Positions 17,057 to 25,360 are shown, counted from the first letter of the stretch. The stretch: 64,000 bases of DNA from an uncultured Clostridia bacterium (GCA_934487205.1 CAKSRS010000005.1:1-64000), one strand, 5' to 3'. The notes: a model not told the origin generated them from the letters alone. Made by a program: numbers and translations.

Positions 17057-18101
17057 AGTCAAAAAACTCCTTTTCAAATTTTGTTAAGTCCACGGGAATA
17101 CATGGCCCGCGGATGTTATTCGCTTCAATAACGGGAATGGATAAATCTAATATCCTTTCGCAGTCATATTCACATATACTACAATTCCTACACGGAGAAA
17201 TATACGCGCGTAATATATAGGCTGATTCTGCAACACGATTATTTTGGGGTTCATCAGCTTTTGATTGACAGATATTTTTGCTGTACCAACAAATCAGCTT
17301 GTTGATGTGTTCGTGATCCGAAGTCCGTTTGTGCGTATTACGACCGCAAATGCGTATTTCTTCAAGAATACGCACAGTTTCCTCGTGTGAGGGTATTGCA
17401 GTTTCCGTATCGGTTGGATACAGTTTATTAAACACAAGGCAGCCGTAGGAGCCGGGCATTTTGTATAGAGTGAAGACATCTCTGTATTTTTGAAAGAATC
17501 TCCATACTTTCGTTTTTTCCCAGTTCCAGCGTTTGCCGAGGTTTTCGAGAGTAAGTAAGGCACCGTATTTTCCATACTGAATAACCGGTGCTGAAAAAGA
17601 AAACACATTGCCTGCATCATTTGATACCGTGTGGCACCAAAGGTCAAGCCATGCGTCTGTTTCTTCAAATTTATAATTTAATGATACAAGTCTTTCTGTT
17701 ATATTGCGCGGAAGGCAGAGGAAGCTGTATCCGTCTGTTGTGTAAACAGTTCCGTTCATACATTCCTCTCCGGAACATTTTACAACCCAATCGGTTATCT
17801 GATATGTAAGCTTTTTATTTTCAGAGTTAAGCTCATATTTTATATAGCCGAGTTCCGATAGTTTGTCAAGCATTAAAAGTGCATCTGATTTTTTCTTTAT
17901 GCCGAGTATACTTTTAATGCCGACAATACCGCCTGACCACATACCGGGTGAAACTTCATTTTTATATCCACAGTAGGTGGCTATGCCCCTGCGAAATGCT
18001 GCACGGGTAGCAAGCTTCATCCAAGCGCCCATTACACCCTTGCCTTGGGGCAGGCGGGAGCGCATAAGCTTTACCCATTCATATTTCATAAGGCATTTCA
18101 T
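17049..18101 (-). CDS. ICE protein with two winged-helix-like segments and C-terminal Cys cluster
   Basis: 350 residues from ATG 18101, preceded by TTGGAGG. Two winged-helix-like segments are visible: residues about 60-105 (SILGIKKKSDALLMLDKLSEL, then a wing) and about 185-225 (LENLGKRWNWEKTKVWRFFQKY). This is the style of replication initiators and DnaD-like replisome organisers. The C-terminal 60 residues contain CxxCxxCxxxC (CRNCSICEYDC), suitable for a metal or Fe-S site. It lies between int and the putative activator. It could be a replication initiator for the excised circle or a regulator; undecided. Confidence 0.55.
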   Translation of the reverse strand: MKCLMKYEWVKLMRSRLPQGKGVMGAWMKLATRAAFRRGIATYCGYKNEVSPGMWSGGIVGIKSILGIKKKSDALLMLDKLSELGYIKYELNSENKKLTYQITDWVVKCSGEECMNGTVYTTDGYSFLCLPRNITERLVSLNYKFEETDAWLDLWCHTVSNDAGNVFSFSAPVIQYGKYGALLTLENLGKRWNWEKTKVWRFFQKYRDVFTLYKMPGSYGCLVFNKLYPTDTETAIPSHEETVRILEEIRICGRNTHKRTSDHEHINKLICWYSKNICQSKADEPQNNRVAESAYILRAYISPCRNCSICEYDCERILDLSIPVIEANNIRGPCIPVDLTKFEKEFFDYE

Positions 18102-18116
18102 TTTTGTTTCCTCCAA

Positions 18117-18152
18117 AATAAAAAGAGCAGTGTTTGTTTATAGCACTGCTCT
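18117..18152 (-). terminator. Terminator between int and the next ICE gene
   Basis: On the minus strand AGAGCAGTG (18144-18152 in + coordinates) pairs with CACTGCTCT (18124-18132), 9 perfect pairs with an 11-base loop, followed by TTTTATTTT. It lies 16 bases after the int stop and immediately before the ribosome binding site of the 350-residue gene. Confidence 0.8.
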
Positions 18153-18167
18153 CGGTTTATAATATAT

Positions 18168-19379
18168 TCAGTTTACTACAAGCTCAGGCATAAGCTCAGT
18201 GTTATTAAAAGCATCAAATGTAACTGTTGTTTCCAAAGCATTCCTTGCAAGCATCCCCATCTTTTCAGTTACATGAGTATAATAACGCAATGTAAATTCC
18301 AACTTTGAATGTCCCAGCATTTCTTGAACATATCGGGGGCTTACACCGCTTTCTGCAAGAATGGTCGCATATGTATGCCGAAGATTATGAAACTTAAAGT
18401 CAATTTTCAAATCTTTTTTTATAACCCTTGACATAAATTTAATGCTATTGGTTGTCAACATATCGCCATTAAGCTTTACATTAACAAAGTCATCAACTTC
18501 CATTAAGATATCGCGGTTTCTCTCAAGTCTGTCTGTTACAAAATTACGCTTATAGCCGTCACCATAGAGTTTTTTATTTTCCTCGTGATGCTTTTTTAGC
18601 TTTTTCATATATTCGCAAAAACTATCGGTTATATTAACGCTTCTGTATGCGTTTTTCGTCTTTAATGGGCAAAAGCACCATTTTCTGTCCTGAAATAAAA
18701 GTTGCTTGCATACTTTTATCTTTTTCTTTTCAAAATCAATATCTTCCCATCGCAAACCAAATACCTCACTTTCACGCAGCCCTGTGTTTAAGGCAATATA
18801 ATAGGCAACAATAACATTGGTTCCATGCAGCCTTGTTTCCATTGCTTGACGTTCTTCGGCAGTATAAACTTTAATTTCGCCGACATGGCGCGGATCCGGC
18901 GGTGCAGTAACTGATGGAAAGATATTTTTCTTGGTGTATTGACGTTTATGCGCAAAGCCAAATAAAACTTTCAGCAATTTGAATATACCCTTGACATATT
19001 CCTCGCTATAGCTCATCATTTTTTCGTTTATAAAATCATCAATCATTTTCGGAGTAATTTGATACATATAATACTTATCAAACGATTCCTGTAAATGATT
19101 GCGATATAATGATTTATAACGAACAACAGTGGCATATGCACGAGTTGCAGGAGCTTCTTTTTCAATGAACTCATTATATACCTCTTCAAAAGTGATCTTT
19201 TTATTTTCAACAAAATCACCCGTCATATTATAATGGTAAATAACTTCGTTCATTGCTTTAGTAGCTTCACTTTTTGTTTTGAATCCGCTACGCTCAACTT
19301 GATTGCGTTTTCCGGCTACTATACCCAATTCAATACGATACGACCAAGTAGCCCCTTTTTTTCGAACACTACCTTGCAT
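18168..19379 (-). CDS. int: Tyrosine recombinase (ICE integrase)
   Basis: 403 residues, ATG 19379 behind AAGGAGG. The N-terminal AP2-like arm-binding domain (1-60) begins GSVRKKGATWSYRIELG. A SAM-like core-binding domain (65-155) and catalytic domain (170-385) follow, with Arg202 (GLRESEV), His331/Arg334 (HNLRH), His357 (LGHS) and the nucleophile Tyr367 (YYTHV). It closely follows the Tn916/lambda-type integrase plan that catalyses integration and excision of conjugative transposons. No small excisionase gene is visible next to it, which is unusual; one may be outside the window or absent. It marks the right end of the element. Confidence 0.95.
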   Translation of the reverse strand: MQGSVRKKGATWSYRIELGIVAGKRNQVERSGFKTKSEATKAMNEVIYHYNMTGDFVENKKITFEEVYNEFIEKEAPATRAYATVVRYKSLYRNHLQESFDKYYMYQITPKMIDDFINEKMMSYSEEYVKGIFKLLKVLFGFAHKRQYTKKNIFPSVTAPPDPRHVGEIKVYTAEERQAMETRLHGTNVIVAYYIALNTGLRESEVFGLRWEDIDFEKKKIKVCKQLLFQDRKWCFCPLKTKNAYRSVNITDSFCEYMKKLKKHHEENKKLYGDGYKRNFVTDRLERNRDILMEVDDFVNVKLNGDMLTTNSIKFMSRVIKKDLKIDFKFHNLRHTYATILAESGVSPRYVQEMLGHSKLEFTLRYYTHVTEKMGMLARNALETTVTFDAFNNTELMPELVVN

Positions 19380-19449
19380 AACTTAATCCTCCTTTTTATT
19401 TCTTATAGATATTTTATCAAATCAGAAGCAGGAATCTTAACTTTTTGGG

Positions 19450-19583
19450 GCAAAAATTTTTTCCCACGAAAAAAACAGGTTTGACACCCCTCAATGCCGC
19501 GTGGTTACTGGGTTTGTTGGGGTTTTCGTGGGAAAAGATAATTTTTGAGCAAAATTTTTGGTTTTTCCCACGAATTTCCCACG
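19450..19583. repeat. TTCCCACG repeats, probable integrase arm sites near the ICE end
   Basis: Within the 342-base gene-free stretch upstream of int, TTCCCACGAA occurs at 19461-19470 and 19565-19574, a shorter TTCCCACG at 19576-19583, and an inverted copy at 19525-19534. The two main copies are each preceded by an AT-rich GCAAAA-T(n) segment (19450 and 19549). Clustered short repeats beside int are what arm-binding sites of two-domain integrases look like. The exact att core cannot be fixed without the other end. The rest of 19380-19721 shows only the rubrerythrin terminator. Confidence 0.5.
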
Positions 19584-19611
19584 TAAGAATTAAGTACAAA
19601 TAAATACAGAA

Positions 19612-19645
19612 AAACACGATTAACGCAAATTGGTTAATCGTGTTT
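19612..19645 (-). terminator. Terminator of the rubrerythrin transcript
   Basis: Perfect 13-pair inverted repeat (19612-19624 with 19633-19645, 8-base loop). On the minus strand it is followed by TTTTTCTGTATTT. It lies about 80 bases after the rubrerythrin stop and between that gene and the ICE repeats. Confidence 0.7.
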
Positions 19646-19721
19646 CAAGACCAAGTAGCTAAAAAGCCTTATTTCAAGCCATTCTCGGATTATATTTAAT
19701 CGGAACTAATTATATTTATTT

Positions 19722-20273
19722 TTAACCAAAATATCTCTTCAAAAGTCCCTCAAAGCCTTTGCCGTGTCTTGCTTCGTCCTTTGCCATTTCATGCACGGTG
19801 TCATGGATAGCATCATAGCCAAGCTCCTTCGCTTTTTTAGCAAGTTCAAGCTTACCTGCCGTTGCACCGCATTCCGCCTCTGCACGCATTGTAAGATTTG
19901 TCTTTGTACAGGGTGTTACGACTTCGCCCAAAAGTTCTGCAAATTTTGCAGCATGTTCTGCTTCTTCCAATGCTGCTCTCATATAAAATTCGCCTACTTC
20001 CGGATATCCTTCGCGTATTGCCTGTCTGCTCATCGCGATATACATTCCGACTTCGCAGCACTCGCCCTCAAAGTTTGCCTTAAGACCTTCATATACTTCC
20101 GGATCAACCTTATCCTTTGCGCCGACACCGATTACGTGCTCACATACAAAATTCAGTGCATTATCTTCCATTACGGTAAATCTTGAACCCGGCACGCCGC
20201 ACTGCGGGCATTTTTCCGGTGCCGTTTCTCCCTCATGAACATAACCACATACTGGACATACAAATTTTTTCAT
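19722..20273 (-). CDS. Reverse rubrerythrin (N-terminal rubredoxin domain)
   Basis: 183 residues. The rubredoxin-type centre comes first (CPVCGY at residues 5-10 and CPQCG at 22-26), followed by a ferritin-like diiron four-helix bundle with E-x-x-H pairs (ALEEAEHAAKF, AKDEARHGKGF). This domain order is that of the clostridial reverse rubrerythrins, which reduce hydrogen peroxide and oxygen in anaerobes. The gene lies 62 bases after the Fur/PerR-type gene on the same strand and is probably co-transcribed with it, so it is likely part of the peroxide defence regulon. Confidence 0.93.
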   Translation of the reverse strand: MKKFVCPVCGYVHEGETAPEKCPQCGVPGSRFTVMEDNALNFVCEHVIGVGAKDKVDPEVYEGLKANFEGECCEVGMYIAMSRQAIREGYPEVGEFYMRAALEEAEHAAKFAELLGEVVTPCTKTNLTMRAEAECGATAGKLELAKKAKELGYDAIHDTVHEMAKDEARHGKGFEGLLKRYFG

Positions 20274-20335
20274 AATACATTACTCCTTCTTCTTTTTGTT
20301 TATTTATTATTTTCGGGGTTTCGCCCGTAATAATA

Positions 20336-20719
20336 TCACTCTTTCACGCGGCACTTACCGCATATTCCTTTAAATACAACCGACATTTCTTCAATAGTCA
20401 TATCCCCCACCGTTTTCGGTATATTCCCGAAACTCATCTCGCCCGGTCGGATATCATAAATTTTTCCGCAGCATTTACACATAAAATGATAATGCTCGCT
20501 TATATCGGCGTCATAATGGTCTGTTCCGTCGCCGACATCTATCTTTATAATTTCGCCTTGCTCCAAGAGAATCTTTAAATTACGGTAAACCGTAGCAATG
20601 CCGGCATCGGAATAACATTCCGTCAGCTGCTCATATACCCAGTCCGCCGTCGGGTGAGTCGTTGTATGTTTCAAAATATTTAATATTGCATCACGCTTTT
20701 GTGAAGTTCGCGTTTTCAT
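20336..20719 (-). CDS. Fur-family regulator, probably PerR-type
   Basis: 127 residues from ATG 20719 (GGTGGTG upstream). The N-terminal winged helix includes IATVYRNLKILLEQGEI. The dimerisation domain has HYHFMC, CKCCG and a C-terminal CGKC, giving the structural zinc site (two CxxC pairs). Residues His and Asp in DGTDHYDAD fit the regulatory metal site. A perfect 7-1-7 Fur-type box lies 20 bases upstream, indicating autoregulation. Its neighbour, reverse rubrerythrin, points to a peroxide (PerR) rather than iron role, but the box itself is Fur-like, so both remain possible. Confidence 0.88.
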   Translation of the reverse strand: MKTRTSQKRDAILNILKHTTTHPTADWVYEQLTECYSDAGIATVYRNLKILLEQGEIIKIDVGDGTDHYDADISEHYHFMCKCCGKIYDIRPGEMSFGNIPKTVGDMTIEEMSVVFKGICGKCRVKE

Positions 20720-20737
20720 AAGCACCACCAATTCCTA

Positions 20738-20762
20738 ATTGATAATGATTATCATTATCAAT
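20738..20762. promoter_or_regulatory. Fur/PerR operator
   Basis: TGATAATGATTATCA at 20740-20754 is a perfect 7-1-7 inverted repeat, extended by a third ATTATCA unit to 20760, giving overlapping half-sites as in classic Fur boxes. It lies immediately upstream of the Fur-family gene. Confidence 0.85.
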
Positions 20763-20790
20763 ATATATTATAACAGAATTTTTTATTTTG

Positions 20791-21882
20791 TCAATAGTTT
20801 TTTTGAAATTTTTTTAATTTTTTATTTGTGCATGCCGTAAGTACCATAACCATGCATGACAACAGCACGGCAAAGATAACTGTAACCGCCTGATAAAGCG
20901 ATCCCGCCATTATCGCGGCACTCTTTTGAGGTATTTCGCGAAACACCGTCTCAGTAACGGGCACAAACTGCAAAATCAAAAGAACATACAAAGCCGACAG
21001 CGCACCGTGAAGAAATTTTCCGATGATATACGGTTTCAGACTGAGCCCCCTGCCCGCACAAATTGAAATCACCTGCAAGTGCACGCACAGTCCTGCAAAC
21101 CCCACCGTAAATGCGGACATTATAAGCCGGCAGCAAAGCGGTACGGACAGTTCGCTGATAATTTTTGTACCGCTCGTGAGTTCCGCCGCGGCACACACGA
21201 GCGCCTTCACAAGTCCGTCCGACGGCAGCAGGCTTGTGACCAGTCCCGACATTGTACTGAAGAATATAACCGCACAGCAAACCGTAATCATATTATCCGC
21301 CGCCGCGGACAGTACCCCGGGAAAAATATTGGCAATGCTTTTTAATTCAGCCTGTTTTACAACGTTTTTACCTTCTGTTTTCTTGTCAAATAACCCGAAA
21401 ATCACGCCGACGCTTACCGCTGCGGCAAGGTGCGCCGCATATAGCACAAGCCCGGTGCCGACGCTCGCATACATCGCCGAGCCGACCGCTCCCAATATAA
21501 ACAGCGGACCGGAATTATTGCAAAAACCCAAAAGCCGTTCCGTTTCCGTACGCGACAGGCAGCCTTTGTCATAAAGCTCGCACGCGGTTGCTGCACCCAA
21601 CGGATACCCACTCAATATTCCCAAAACAAACGCCGCCGCTCCGTTTTCATTAACATTAAACACCGGCTGCATAACAGGTTTTGCAAAAACAGCTATTCTT
21701 TCCGCCAAGCCCGAACGCACGACAAGCCCGGAACATACAAAAAACGGAAAAAGCGACGGTATTATTATCTCAGCGCACAAATTTACGGCTTTTTTTGCAC
21801 TTTCCACCGTTTCGCGCGGGAAAACAACCATAAGCACAATTAACATAATTACTATTATATATGACAGAAATCGTTTCATCAT
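20791..21882 (-). CDS. ylbJ: Sporulation integral membrane protein YlbJ family
   Basis: 363 residues from ATG 21882 (GGGGGCGA upstream). It is a polytopic membrane protein with around eight hydrophobic segments. The motifs IIPSLFPFFVCSG near the N-terminus, GILSGYPLGA, and LLGFCNNSGPLFILGAVG are characteristic of YlbJ-type nucleoside-recognition (Gate) domain proteins of endospore formers. YlbJ is needed for a normal spore cortex in Bacillus under sigma-E. A sigma-E-like promoter is visible upstream, and the gene diverges from yqfC, another sigma-E gene. Confidence 0.88.
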   Translation of the reverse strand: MMKRFLSYIIVIMLIVLMVVFPRETVESAKKAVNLCAEIIIPSLFPFFVCSGLVVRSGLAERIAVFAKPVMQPVFNVNENGAAAFVLGILSGYPLGAATACELYDKGCLSRTETERLLGFCNNSGPLFILGAVGSAMYASVGTGLVLYAAHLAAAVSVGVIFGLFDKKTEGKNVVKQAELKSIANIFPGVLSAAADNMITVCCAVIFFSTMSGLVTSLLPSDGLVKALVCAAAELTSGTKIISELSVPLCCRLIMSAFTVGFAGLCVHLQVISICAGRGLSLKPYIIGKFLHGALSALYVLLILQFVPVTETVFREIPQKSAAIMAGSLYQAVTVIFAVLLSCMVMVLTACTNKKLKKFQKNY

Positions 21883-21899
21883 TTCGCCCCCACACACAA

Positions 21900-21935
21900 T
21901 ACATATGCATTTATCGCGCAAATATAGCATATAAA
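21900..21935. promoter_or_regulatory. Overlapping sigma-E-like promoters of ylbJ and yqfC
   Basis: Minus strand: GCTATATT (21921-21928), 13-base spacer, CATATGTA (21900-21907), facing ylbJ. Plus strand: GCATTTAT (21907-21914), 13-base spacer, CATATAAA (21928-21935), facing yqfC. Each -10 matches the sigma-E CATAYAHT pattern at 6-7 of 8 positions; the -35 matches are weaker. Confidence 0.4.
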
Positions 21936-21976
21936 TTCCTTGACACAAGAAATAATCGGCGGAACGGAGGAATAAT

Positions 21977-22237
21977 ATGGATATATTGGGTGCTGTTTCC
22001 GATTCGCTCGGCTTACCCGCCGAGATAGCAAAAGGCGCTTTGCATACCGAGCTGATAGGCGCAGAACAGCTTTACATAGAAAATTATACGGCGCTTTTGG
22101 AATACAAGCGCGACAACATCAAGCTTAAATACCGCGGCGGCGTTATGGAAATTATCGGCACGGATTTTGACATTCGTGCCGTTTCTGCCGGAAATATTGT
22201 TATATTTGGCAAAATAAATGCGGTTCGCTTTATATAA
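21977..22237 (+). CDS. yqfC: Sporulation protein YqfC
   Basis: 86 residues, ATG 21977 after AACGGAGGAATAAT. A short YabP/YqfC-fold beta protein with the family pattern GAEQLYIENYTALLEY and LKYRGGVMEIIGTDFDI. It is always paired with yqfD, which follows after 17 bases. In Bacillus yqfC is a sigma-E gene expressed in the mother cell. It heads a cluster whose order (yqfC-yqfD-phoH-ybeY-dgkA-era-yqzL-recO) is the classic Firmicutes arrangement. Confidence 0.93.
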   Translation: MDILGAVSDSLGLPAEIAKGALHTELIGAEQLYIENYTALLEYKRDNIKLKYRGGVMEIIGTDFDIRAVSAGNIVIFGKINAVRFI

Positions 22238-22254
22238 AACGGGGGTTTTTCAAA

Positions 22255-23466
22255 TTGTTTTTAATAAAAATCTTCCATTTTGCAAAAGGATATGTTATAC
22301 TGTCATTATCGGGGAATAATAAAGATGAATTTATCGACGCGTTGATTTCCGAAGGTGCGCACCTGCGGAATATAACATACCGCGGCGAAACCGTTTATGT
22401 ACATCTGCCTCTTGACGATTTTTTTCTGCTGCGCCGGGTGCACGTGCACGCGCATTGGCATATATGCGAAAAGCACGGTCTTGCATTTATCATGCGCCGC
22501 ATGATAAAGCGCACGGGATTTTTAATAGGCATTATTGCGTGCATTGCGGCGTTTTTGGTCGGGTCGCAGTTCATTTGGACAATCGACTATGAGGGCGTAT
22601 CCGAAAAAAACATGCCTCAGGTCGAATCGGCTGTGCGGCTGGCGGGATTACATGAAGGCGTACTGAAACACAGCTTAAAAACACCGCTGGAAATGAAAAA
22701 CATCATTTTGGGCAATACTGACGGGATTTGCTGGGCATGGGTTTACGTAAAAGGCACAAGAGCCGTAGTGCGCGTGCATGAGGATATTCTGCCGCCCGAG
22801 GTATTCGACCCGGATACGCCGTGCGACATAGTTGCGATGCGCAGCGGTGTGATAAAAAAAGTTATAACCGAGCGCGGGCGATGTCTTGCGGAGGAAAATC
22901 AAACGGTCGCACCGGGTGACGTAATCATTTCCGGTACGTACGAATTTGAAAATCAGCCGGGATACCAAGTACATTCCCGCGGAACCGTCAACGCAGTATG
23001 CGAACATTCCCGCACGGGTGTGTACCGGACGTATTATTGCTGCAAAACCTATACGGGACGTACGCGCCGATTTGCGGCACTGCGGATATTTAACCGCGAA
23101 ATCCCCCTGTCATTCGGGAAGGTGCACTTTTCAAGCTATGATTCCGAAACAAAATATCACGGAATTGATTTGCTCGGAATAGGATTAAAAACAACCGTAT
23201 GCCGCGAATACGGTGTTGTTAAAGAGCCGATTTCATACGAATCCGCCGTGGAATTGGCAACCAATGAGTTGGAGCGCGAGATTTCAAAAGAACTCCTGCC
23301 GCCGTCACAGCTTGTTGACAAACGCGCGGATGTACAAAAAATTGATGAAGAAACCGTTTCGGTAACAGTAACCATGACATTTATTGAACAAATTGGGACG
23401 GAAAAAAGGATTGACGAGGTGGAATTTATTGAACCAACGACAGATAACTCTGCCGCCGGAAGTTGA
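22255..23466 (+). CDS. yqfD: Sporulation protein YqfD
   Basis: 403 residues, TTG start at 22255. Soluble N-terminus, one strong membrane helix at about residues 85-107 (RTGFLIGIIACIAAFLVGSQFIW), then the FtsQ/POTRA-like IDYEGVSEKNMPQVES region and a large extracytoplasmic domain (RGTVNAVCEHSRTGVYRT). YqfD is required for efficient sporulation and acts with YqfC in the mother cell membrane. The 3' end overlaps phoH by 38 bases. Confidence 0.93.
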   Translation: MFLIKIFHFAKGYVILSLSGNNKDEFIDALISEGAHLRNITYRGETVYVHLPLDDFFLLRRVHVHAHWHICEKHGLAFIMRRMIKRTGFLIGIIACIAAFLVGSQFIWTIDYEGVSEKNMPQVESAVRLAGLHEGVLKHSLKTPLEMKNIILGNTDGICWAWVYVKGTRAVVRVHEDILPPEVFDPDTPCDIVAMRSGVIKKVITERGRCLAEENQTVAPGDVIISGTYEFENQPGYQVHSRGTVNAVCEHSRTGVYRTYYCCKTYTGRTRRFAALRIFNREIPLSFGKVHFSSYDSETKYHGIDLLGIGLKTTVCREYGVVKEPISYESAVELATNELEREISKELLPPSQLVDKRADVQKIDEETVSVTVTMTFIEQIGTEKRIDEVEFIEPTTDNSAAGS

Positions 23467-24457
23467 CCTTTCGGCATTGTTCGGCAGTTTTGACGCAAAT
23501 TTAAAGCTTTTGGAGAAAAGTCTTGCCGTAACAATTGCGGCAAGAGAAAACGTGATTAAAATTTCAGGTGAGGACGACTGCATAGACAAGGCGGCGGAAG
23601 TGATAAATCTTCTTTTGCAGGTGATTGGACGCGGCGAAACAATCGATGAGCAAAAAATCCTGTACGCCGTCACAATGGTGCAGGAAAACGGCGGCGCCGA
23701 CTTAAAGCTTTTGGGCGACGACTGTATCGCCGTAAACCACAAGGGCGCGCCGATAAAAACGAAAACATTGGGACAAAAGCGATATATTGAGGCTATCAAC
23801 AACAACACGATAGTTTTCGGCATAGGACCTGCGGGTACCGGCAAAACCTATCTTGCTGTCGCAAAGGCGGTAACGGCGCTGCGCAGCAAGGAAGTCAGCC
23901 GAATAATCCTGACGCGCCCGGCAGTTGAGGCGGGCGAAAAACTCGGATTTCTGCCCGGTGATTTACAGAACAAGGTTGACCCGTATCTGCGGCCGCTTTA
24001 CGACGGCATGTACGAAATGCTCGGCGGCGAAGGCTTTGCGCGCTACCAGGAGCGCGGCATGATTGAGGTTGCTCCGCTGGCATATATGCGCGGGCGCACG
24101 CTTGACAACGCCTTTATAATTCTGGACGAAGCGCAGAACACGACGCCCGAACAGATGAAAATGTTTCTGACGCGAATCGGTTTCGGTTCGCGCGCAATCG
24201 TCACGGGCGATATAACGCAGATTGACCTTCCCGGCGGCAAAAAATCAGGTCTTAAAGTTGCGCAGAAGGTACTCAAAAACATTGAGGGCATTGAATTTTC
24301 GATACTGACGGAAAAGGACGTCGTGCGCCACCCGCTTGTACAGAAAATTATCAAAGCCTATGAAAAATACGACACAGAACAGGAGAAAAAACACAGGAAT
24401 GACAGAGATAATAATCGAGAACGAGCAAGAGAAACAAGAAATTTCCGCCGAAATTGA
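23429..24457 (+). CDS. phoH: PhoH-family ATPase
   Basis: 342 residues with a TTG start at 23429, chosen because GAGGTGGAATT lies just upstream and the protein then begins NQRQITLPPEVDLS as expected. An N-terminal KH-like segment is followed by the PhoH P-loop domain with Walker A GPAGTGKT, the motif TRPAVEAGEKLGFLPGDL and Walker B LDEAQN. PhoH proteins are RNA-associated ATPases linked to YbeY in ribosome quality and maturation. The start lies inside yqfD and the end overlaps ybeY by 59 bases. Confidence 0.94.
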   Translation: MNQRQITLPPEVDLSALFGSFDANLKLLEKSLAVTIAARENVIKISGEDDCIDKAAEVINLLLQVIGRGETIDEQKILYAVTMVQENGGADLKLLGDDCIAVNHKGAPIKTKTLGQKRYIEAINNNTIVFGIGPAGTGKTYLAVAKAVTALRSKEVSRIILTRPAVEAGEKLGFLPGDLQNKVDPYLRPLYDGMYEMLGGEGFARYQERGMIEVAPLAYMRGRTLDNAFIILDEAQNTTPEQMKMFLTRIGFGSRAIVTGDITQIDLPGGKKSGLKVAQKVLKNIEGIEFSILTEKDVVRHPLVQKIIKAYEKYDTEQEKKHRNDRDNNRERARETRNFRRN

Positions 24458-24899
24458 GGAAACCATACGACAAGTCGTTTTGAAAACACTTGAATATGAA
24501 AATTGCGATTTCGGCGCGGAAGTGAGCATAACAATTGTCGATAACGAAACAATCCGCAAAATTAATAACGAACAGCGCGGAATTGACAGAGTAACCGATG
24601 TTCTGTCCTTTCCCATGCTCTATTTTGACGAGAACGGCGACATCATCGACAGCGAATATGATTCCGACGGCGGCATGCTGCTGCTCGGCGATATCGTCAT
24701 TTCCGCCGAGCGCGCCATGGAACAGGCACACGAATTCGGACACGGTTTTCGGCGCGAAATTGCATTTCTGACCGTTCACTCGATGCTGCACCTTCTCGGC
24801 TACGACCACGTGGACGACCCGGAAGGCGAGAGAATAATGTTCGGCAAGCAGGACGAAATTCTTAACGAATTGGGAATATCGCGCGTTTTGAACGATTAA
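24399..24899 (+). CDS. ybeY: Endoribonuclease YbeY (rRNA maturation)
   Basis: 166 residues from ATG 24399; AGGAG is upstream. The catalytic zinc motif HxxxHxxxxxH is present as HSMLHLLGYDH near residues 129-139, and NNEQRGIDRVTDVLSFP is the family signature. YbeY is a metallohydrolase for 16S rRNA 3' processing and 70S quality control. It is embedded between phoH and dgkA in the conserved cluster. The start overlaps phoH, suggesting translational coupling. Confidence 0.95.
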   Translation: MTEIIIENEQEKQEISAEIEETIRQVVLKTLEYENCDFGAEVSITIVDNETIRKINNEQRGIDRVTDVLSFPMLYFDENGDIIDSEYDSDGGMLLLGDIVISAERAMEQAHEFGHGFRREIAFLTVHSMLHLLGYDHVDDPEGERIMFGKQDEILNELGISRVLND

Positions 24900-24928
24900 A
24901 CATATCCCGCGTGAAAGGAAGATAAACC

Positions 24929-25360
24929 ATGAGTTTTTATCATGCGCTTGAAGGAATTTGGGCGGCAATCCGCAGCGAGGCACATCTGCGGTTTCACATT
25001 GCCATTGCAAACCTTATTATAGTTTTTGCAATATTTTTCGGAATATCGCGCACGGAGTGGGCGGTTTTATTCTTGATAATTGCGGCGGTGATTTCCGCCG
25101 AACTTATGAATACCGCTCTTGAACGCGCCGTGGACACTGCGACGCTTGAGCGTGTGCCTACAGCAAAATTTGCCAAAGACGCCGCAGCCGGCGCCGTGCT
25201 TGTGTTTGCCGCGGCATCAATTGCAATCGGCATATGCATTTTCGGGAACATGCAAAAAATAATGAATACGCTTGCCTTTATATTCTCGACGCCGGAAATT
25301 TTAATTCCGTGCCTTATTCTCGCCGCAGCGGACATAATGTTTGTTGCACATACAAAATAA
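24929..25360 (+). CDS. dgkA: Undecaprenol/diacylglycerol kinase family protein
   Basis: 143 residues, ATG 24929 after AAAGGAAG. It has three to four hydrophobic helices and the DAGK signature ELMNTALERAVD, where the Glu residues bind ATP-Mg. In Firmicutes this enzyme phosphorylates undecaprenol to recycle the lipid carrier of wall synthesis. Compared with the usual 120-130 residues it has a C-terminal extension with one more hydrophobic segment (about residues 120-138). Confidence 0.93.
   Translation: MSFYHALEGIWAAIRSEAHLRFHIAIANLIIVFAIFFGISRTEWAVLFLIIAAVISAELMNTALERAVDTATLERVPTAKFAKDAAAGAVLVFAAASIAIGICIFGNMQKIMNTLAFIFSTPEILIPCLILAAADIMFVAHTK

Noticed and set aside
19380..19721. tRNA gene as the ICE integration target
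   Set aside because: No cloverleaf or tRNA 3' end sequence is present; only repeats and a terminator palindrome.
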